A stretch of DNA of 64,000 nucleotides from Hymenobacter cavernae (GTDB lineage Bacteria > Bacteroidota > Bacteroidia > Cytophagales > Hymenobacteraceae): positions 305,921 to 369,920 of the forward strand of contig NZ_BMHT01000003.1 in assembly GCF_014641455.1 (NCBI RefSeq), written 5' to 3'. The notes under the pieces are model-generated. The model was not told where the DNA came from. It was given only the letters and a program-made list of their open reading frames with translations, and searched no databases. Below, piece after piece: positions 59,705 through 64,000 of the stretch; within the stretch, counting starts at the first letter, position 1, and the number at the start of each line of letters is the position of its first letter. Made by a program: the position numbers and the translations under genes.

Positions 59705-60877
59705 CTAATATTTGAAAACCCAAATAGAACCTAAACGCGGCCGCAGAATCTGGGCCTGCCGATCAGCCGAGGTGCGGTCGGCGAAGTCGGCTACGGAAAG
59801 CTTGTACTGACGGCTGCCCGGCTGCGGCAGTAGCACGCGGGCGGGCTTACCCAGGCGCACAAGCGCCTGACGGCCTTTCTCGGCCCCGGCCAGGCTGCGG
59901 TAGCTGCCCGCAATGATATAGTAACGGCCGGTAGCGCTCTTGATTGTCGAGTTGGCATCTTCCTTCACCGTTGACACTTCGGCCTTTTCCCAACCTGGGG
60001 CTAGGTTTTTGGCTTTGGCTTTCGGTGCTGTTTGCTTGGGCAGCGCAGGCGTGACTAGCTTTTCTACTTTTTTCGCCGGCTCGGCAACGGGCGCAGACAC
60101 TGCGCTTGGGGCGGCAATCTCGGCAACGGCCGGCTTTTCGGCGGGCGCACTTGGCGTTTCGGCTACGGCTGCGTTATCATTCCAGCCATCATTGGCCAGC
60201 GCCGCCTGCTGCCGCGCCACGATGCGCGGCGCCGCTACCGGAGCCGGCTGCGCCGCAACGGGCTGCACCTTGTGGCTTGCTCCTGTTGTAGTGCTTTCGG
60301 GCTGGAGGCCAAACATGTAATTAGCGCCTAACGCCAGAGACATCGCTACGGCAACAACCGCGGCCGCAACTTTCAGCATCTTGGTCTGGCGGCGGGAGCG
60401 ACCAGCGGCCAGCCTCGGTGCGGCCGCCTGCCGCTCGCGGGCCAGCAGCGCGTCGGTGGCGCGCACGGGCCGCGAAACCAACTCGGGCAGTCCGTAGCTG
60501 GCGGGCAGCAGATTCTGAGTGCCGGTGTATTCAAACTCAATGCCTTGCCCGATGGCCCGGCGCAGGAAGCCAATACCAACTAACTCTACCCGCCGATTAC
60601 CGGCCAGTTCCTCTTCCATGCGCTGCACGGCGGCGTGCACTTGCTCACGGGCCTCATCCTTCGTCAGGTTGGCTGCGCGGCTGATAGCGTCTACCAGCAA
60701 CCCATCGTTGCGGGTCAGGGCCTGATTGAAGGCCACGCGCTTGGTGGGTGGAGCCAGCGTGTGCCGCACGGGATGAATCTGGGCCGGGGTGTATTCGGCA
60801 ATGAGCCCGCCAAAATCGGGGATGATGACGCAGTCATGGTCCCGGAGCAACGTGCGGATAGGTTCGGATAGATTCAT
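59705..60877 (-). CDS. HU/CCDC81-type and SPOR-domain membrane protein
   Basis: A 390-aa protein that joins an N-terminal HU-like (CCDC81 bacterial) domain (1-130: LLRDHDCVIIPDFGGLIAEY, FNQALTRNDGLLVDAISRAA, VELVGIGFLRRAIGQGIEFE), one membrane helix (about 170-190: VAAAVVAVAMSLALGANYMF), an Ala/Pro/Lys-rich linker and a C-terminal SPOR domain (about 315-390: GRYYIIAGSYRSLAGAEKGR, SRQYKLSVADFADR). SPOR domains bind denuded peptidoglycan at division sites. The HU-like domain would face the cytoplasm, so the protein may connect DNA or cytoplasmic partners with the wall. Coupled to exbB. Confidence 0.9.
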   Translation of the reverse strand: MNLSEPIRTLLRDHDCVIIPDFGGLIAEYTPAQIHPVRHTLAPPTKRVAFNQALTRNDGLLVDAISRAANLTKDEAREQVHAAVQRMEEELAGNRRVELVGIGFLRRAIGQGIEFEYTGTQNLLPASYGLPELVSRPVRATDALLARERQAAAPRLAAGRSRRQTKMLKVAAAVVAVAMSLALGANYMFGLQPESTTTGASHKVQPVAAQPAPVAAPRIVARQQAALANDGWNDNAAVAETPSAPAEKPAVAEIAAPSAVSAPVAEPAKKVEKLVTPALPKQTAPKAKAKNLAPGWEKAEVSTVKEDANSTIKSATGRYYIIAGSYRSLAGAEKGRQALVRLGKPARVLLPQPGSRQYKLSVADFADRTSADRQAQILRPRLGSIWVFKY

Positions 60878-61027
60878 TCGGGTGATGAGCTAATGAGATA
60901 ATGCGCTGATTTGTTGATGTCTTGGTATGCTGGTGAGCTGAGGCGTTGAAAATCTGAACAAATCAGAACAAACCGCCCATCAGCAAATTACCGCATTAGC
61001 ACACCAGCACATCAATAAATCAACTCA
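60878..61027. repeat. OMP-HU/SPOR spacer: stop-to-start inverted repeat
   Basis: GCTGATTTGTTGATGTCTTG (from about 60909) is complementary, with a few mismatches and one shift, to the segment around 60990-61022. Outer parts GTGATGAGCTAATGAG and CGCATTAGCACACCAGC also match in inverted order. One edge abuts the HU/SPOR start codon, the other the stop codon of the OMP gene. Confidence 0.7.
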
Positions 61028-62758
61028 TCAAAAGTCGTAAGTTACACCGGCTAGTACGTTAAATCCCTTCACTGGATAGTTCAGGAACCGCTCATACTTA
61101 CGGCCGAGGAGGTTATTGCCTAAGGCAAAGATGGATAGTTTTTCCAAAATACGGTAATCGGCACGCAGGTTCAGGTCGATAACCGAGTCGGTGGGGCGCG
61201 TTATGGCGCGGTAGCCGATTGTCGGAGAAGTATAATCGTAGCCCGTACCATAGCTGGAGCTGTAGGTATAAAGCTCGGCGCTCAGCAGCAGCTTGCTGTA
61301 CATGTTGTAGGTGGCAAACAGCGTGCTTTGGAACGCCGGACGGTGAAATGCTTTTGCCAGGCTATGCACCTTATAGCCGTTGTAGTCGGCTTTGAAGCCG
61401 ATGCGAAACTGCTCGGTGGCGTTGTAGATAGCCTCCCCGTGGATGTTCAGCAGTTGGGTAGCCTTTCGGTCGTACACCAGGTTGAAACGCGTGGAGTCGC
61501 CCCGGAATATCCCCCCAACCACGCCCGGCACCACCGAACCTCCGTTGTTATAAAAATACAGGTTCCGGTCGTTGCTGATCGTCACTTTGGCGTTTAGCTC
61601 CAACCCTTGCGCGGGCGTGGAGTTGAAGCCGAAATAGAGCGTCGGGCCGCGGTGCGTGTCTGCTACGCGCTGGTTGGAACCTAGCCAGGGGTTTTCCGTG
61701 GTCAGATCGTAGAGCGTAACCCGTTGCAGGGCGCCGCCTACGCCCCCGTACACCACAAACTTATCCTCTGTCACGGTGTAGGCCAGGCGCACGGCCGGGT
61801 ACAGGTTGAATTGGTTGGCGGTGCCTATGGTGTCGCCGGTGTAGCCAATCGTAGCGCCGAGCGAAACCGCCAGCCGATTGAGCGTCAGCTCGTAAGCGGG
61901 ACGTAGCTGCACGAACGGCCGGCTCACGGTTCCGAAGGAATCCTTCTGTGAGATAAACGACAGGTCGCCGTCGATGGCCACGCGGCCTTTTTCGCTGAGG
62001 TTATAGCCGGAGCGCAGCGTCGCGTAGATGTTGTTCTCCCGGGCCGCAAACCGATCTTTCCAGAAGTTGTAGCCAATACCTAGGTCGTACTGAAAAGCGG
62101 CGTCGGCGGCGCGGTTGCGCACGTACACTTTCGCCGCCACGCGGGTAAACACCTGCTTGATGCTATCGGCTTCCGGCGGAAAGTTTGCGGTTTCGCGGTT
62201 GTAGCCGTAAAAATTATACCGCTCGCGGCCGAAGGTCAGCTTACCGCCAATGGTCACGGGGCCATTGTAGGTTTCGCCGTTCAAACCTAGGCTGGTCTGG
62301 CTGGAGCCCGAGTTGTGCTTGTCCACCGGCCCGTTGGCAGACGATATATGACTAAAATCGAGGCCATAAGAGCCAGCGGTGCTGCGCGTATTGTGTAGGT
62401 AGGCTTTGCCGTAGAGCGTGCCGTAGCTGCCGATGGCCCCTTTCACATAGTTGCCGGTTTGCGGGGCTAGCTCTTCTTGCCGAATCGTCAGCACGCGCAC
62501 CGAGGGGTTGAGCAGGTCGGCGGGCAGGCGGTAGTCGGGATAAGTATACGCCGGCTTCTGAGTTTGCTTAGCCGGTGCCTCGATCTTGATTTTATCGAAG
62601 TTGCGCGTGGCTTCCGGTAGCTCATTCACCCGCTCTTTCACGATTTCAATTTCGGCGTCTTCAATCTTGCCGCCGGTGCGCTGCGCCCATCCGCGGTGGG
62701 GTGCGGCAGCGAGCAGCAGAGCGGCCAAAGCCAGGAATTGAGGCGAGCGAAACGTCAT
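61028..62758 (-). CDS. Outer-membrane beta-barrel, TonB-receptor-like, short or absent plug
   Basis: A 576-aa exported barrel protein. The signal peptide is FLALAALLLAAAPHRGWAQ. An N-terminal segment with EDAEIEIVKERVNELPEATR precedes a run of amphipathic strands (GNYVKGAIGSYGTLYGKAYL, TIGGKLTFGRERYNFYGYNR, DAAFQYDLGIGYNFWKDRFA). The end LLGRKYERFLNYPVKGFNVL is followed by AGVTYDF, typical of TonB-dependent receptors. There is too little sequence for a full plug. ATG at 62758 fits the signal; the longer frame upstream lies in the spacer. Co-oriented with the TPR gene upstream and HU/SPOR-exbB downstream, suggesting one envelope operon. Confidence 0.83.
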   Translation of the reverse strand: MTFRSPQFLALAALLLAAAPHRGWAQRTGGKIEDAEIEIVKERVNELPEATRNFDKIKIEAPAKQTQKPAYTYPDYRLPADLLNPSVRVLTIRQEELAPQTGNYVKGAIGSYGTLYGKAYLHNTRSTAGSYGLDFSHISSANGPVDKHNSGSSQTSLGLNGETYNGPVTIGGKLTFGRERYNFYGYNRETANFPPEADSIKQVFTRVAAKVYVRNRAADAAFQYDLGIGYNFWKDRFAARENNIYATLRSGYNLSEKGRVAIDGDLSFISQKDSFGTVSRPFVQLRPAYELTLNRLAVSLGATIGYTGDTIGTANQFNLYPAVRLAYTVTEDKFVVYGGVGGALQRVTLYDLTTENPWLGSNQRVADTHRGPTLYFGFNSTPAQGLELNAKVTISNDRNLYFYNNGGSVVPGVVGGIFRGDSTRFNLVYDRKATQLLNIHGEAIYNATEQFRIGFKADYNGYKVHSLAKAFHRPAFQSTLFATYNMYSKLLLSAELYTYSSSYGTGYDYTSPTIGYRAITRPTDSVIDLNLRADYRILEKLSIFALGNNLLGRKYERFLNYPVKGFNVLAGVTYDF

Positions 62759-62863
62759 AATGTGGTGCTTAATGCTTAGTTGTTGGTGCTCAGAACCTAG
62801 GTTGTTCACTCAGCATCAACTGTTTTGTTGTCTTTTCTCTTGTGGCAAAGGCTAGCTCCTAGC
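62759..62863. repeat. TPR-OMP spacer with a weak inverted repeat
   Basis: GCTTAATGCTTAGTTGTTGG next to the OMP start is complementary, in about 10 of 13 positions, to CACTCAGCATCAAC at about 62807. A CCTAGG lies in the centre (62796-62801). It is a weaker case of the spacer pattern. Confidence 0.4.
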
Positions 62864-64000
62864 CTACTCTCCGGTGCCTTCCGAAGCCGGAGCGGGCGCA
62901 ACCGGCGTCGGCGTAGCGGTTGAGTCGGTGGGCTGCGTTTGCGTCGGCTGCAAGGAGTTGGTGGCGGGCGCTTTGCTTCCAGTCGGGGCTTTGGGCGTCG
63001 TGGCTGGTTTGGTCGTCGCCTTGGGCTTGGCGGGCGGCGTTTTCGGGGCGGGCGCAGGCGTGGCCGGCGTCTCGGCGGGCAAAGCGGTCAAGCGCTGCTT
63101 GGCGCCTTCGATTATCTCTGCCACCGGAAACTTGTTGTCGATGATGGAATTGAGCGTCGCTCGTGCCTGGAACGTCTCGCCCTGCGCCGCGTAGATGTCG
63201 GCAATAAGCAGGAACGAGCGGCCTTGCCAGAGGTCGTAGTTGGAGGCGTTGTTTTTGAACGCGGCATCCAGGGCTTCGGGGTATTTCTTCTGGTCGAACA
63301 ACACCTGCGCTAACAGGAACTGCGCTTCGGCGCCGTTTTCATCGGTGGCGGCGCTGGCGGCCGTGGTCAGCTCGGTGCTGGCCTGGTCGAGGTTGCCGGC
63401 TTTGTAGCTCGCCTTACCTAGGTACAGCAGAGCCGCGTTGGTAGCGTTGAGCGAAGCGCTGCCCAGCGCCCGCAACTCTTCGGCCACGCGGCGCGTGCCT
63501 TCGTAGTCGCCGCTTTCGTAGTAGCTCTTCATCTGGCCGATACCGGCGTTAGCTACTTCGCGCTTGTTCTGCGACACCTCCCGCAGGCGAGCGTAGAACT
63601 TGATGGCTTCCAGATAATTCTTGTTTTCAAACTCCAGGTCGGCGACCCGGCCCACGGCGCGGTTCACGAACTCGCTCTTGCCCTCTTCCACCACGGCCCG
63701 CATCCGCGGCAATGCTTCGGCTTTGTTACCGGTTTTCAGGTACGAATCGGCCAGGTAGTAGCGGCCGTCGGCGGCCAGGGCATTGTCGGGGTGCTGCTTG
63801 ATGTAGGCGTCCAGGCGCGGAATGGCCTGCTGGTATTTCTCAGCCAGATACAGCGACTTTGCCGACTCAAACTCCACCGTTTCAGTGGCTTTGCTATCGG
63901 GGTTCTGCTGCTTGTATTGGGCTAGGTACTGGTCAAATTCTTCCGGCCGACCTAGGGCTGCCAGGCTCTGCTGCAAGCTATAGATGGCGCTGCTGGCCGA
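62864..64000 (-). CDS. TPR-repeat protein, C-terminal part (runs off the window)
   Basis: At least 378 residues, open to the window edge; the start lies outside. Many TPR units can be seen: EFDQYLAQYKQQNPDSKATE, QQAIPRLDAYIKQHPDNALA, YYLADSYLKTGNKAEALPRM, KNYLEAIKFYARLREVSQNK and YLGKASYKAGNLDQASTELT. The Pro/Ala/Thr/Lys-rich tail is low-complexity (about the last 75 residues). The pattern is that of large exported TPR proteins linked to outer-membrane barrels and Tol/Exb systems in this phylum. It is upstream of the OMP gene and probably in the same operon. Confidence 0.88.
   Translation of the reverse strand, partial: SASSAIYSLQQSLAALGRPEEFDQYLAQYKQQNPDSKATETVEFESAKSLYLAEKYQQAIPRLDAYIKQHPDNALAADGRYYLADSYLKTGNKAEALPRMRAVVEEGKSEFVNRAVGRVADLEFENKNYLEAIKFYARLREVSQNKREVANAGIGQMKSYYESGDYEGTRRVAEELRALGSASLNATNAALLYLGKASYKAGNLDQASTELTTAASAATDENGAEAQFLLAQVLFDQKKYPEALDAAFKNNASNYDLWQGRSFLLIADIYAAQGETFQARATLNSIIDNKFPVAEIIEGAKQRLTALPAETPATPAPAPKTPPAKPKATTKPATTPKAPTGSKAPATNSLQPTQTQPTDSTATPTPVAPAPASEGTGE

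Noticed and set aside
1..64000. CRISPR arrays, tRNA and rRNA genes, integrase or phage structural genes
   Set aside because: I looked on both strands and saw no regularly spaced direct repeats, no cloverleaf with a T-loop consensus and no phage or integrase motifs. Small RNAs cannot be excluded by eye.

Overview
The window looks like chromosome of a high-GC member of the Bacteroidota, most likely Hymenobacteraceae (Hymenobacter-like). The evidence is a SusC/RagA outer-membrane protein, a subtilase with a type IX secretion C-terminal sorting domain, CarboxypepD-reg-type TonB receptors, a DUF2911 protein, almost no Shine-Dalgarno sequences, and candidate promoters of the phylum type (TTG/TTTT, about 19 nt, then TANNTTTG). 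I see no tRNA, rRNA or CRISPR array.

Layout. 1-909: 5' part of a copper-type P1B ATPase. 1.2-2.7 kb: small proteins and a fasciclin-domain protein. 2.98-4.47 kb: RNA 2'-phosphotransferase KptA facing a RES/Xre toxin-antitoxin pair. 4.5-10.9 kb: HD phosphohydrolase, CgeB-like glycosyltransferase, small lipoprotein, gyrA and a TPR protein. 10.9-12.9 kb: AT-rich island with an unrecognised protein behind a 17-bp inverted repeat. 12.9-18.3 kb: envelope glycan/lipid genes (ArnT-like transferase, GDPD lipoprotein, nucleotide-sugar epimerase, LAB_N membrane protein, GT2). 19.1-27.8 kb: a complete histidine operon on the minus strand (hisG-D-C-kinase-B-H-A-F-IE), preceded by a leader peptide with six His in eight codons. 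28-36.4 kb: DUF2911 protein, TonB receptor, rpe, subtilase, lipoprotein, mnmA. 37.1-47.9 kb: DUF389 membrane protein, then a tandem array of four soluble histidine kinases and two stand-alone receiver proteins. 48.3-53.2 kb: GH28 enzyme and an orphan SusC. 53.3-56.9 kb: degenerate TrpF-like barrel, REP-associated transposase with flanking REP hairpins, trmB, folC. 57-64 kb: TonB, ExbD, ExbB, an HU/SPOR protein, an outer-membrane barrel and a TPR protein.

Strongest unusual signals. (1) Several spacers inside minus-strand operons are long, low-complexity inverted repeats. One arm (U/G-rich in the mRNA in the best cases) begins at the upstream stop codon; the complementary A/C-rich arm ends at the downstream start codon. 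Each spacer has its own sequence but the same architecture, which suggests stop-to-start translational coupling in a phylum without Shine-Dalgarno sites. (2) A histidine leader peptide with mutually exclusive hairpins precedes hisG. (3) The palindrome CCTAGG occurs about 60 times by eye, in and between genes, although CTAG is rare in most bacteria. (4) Two repeat families are present: REP hairpins around a RAYT gene, and a palindromic element with the module GTCATNCCG-N6-CGAGGAATC. All counts and pairings were made by eye.
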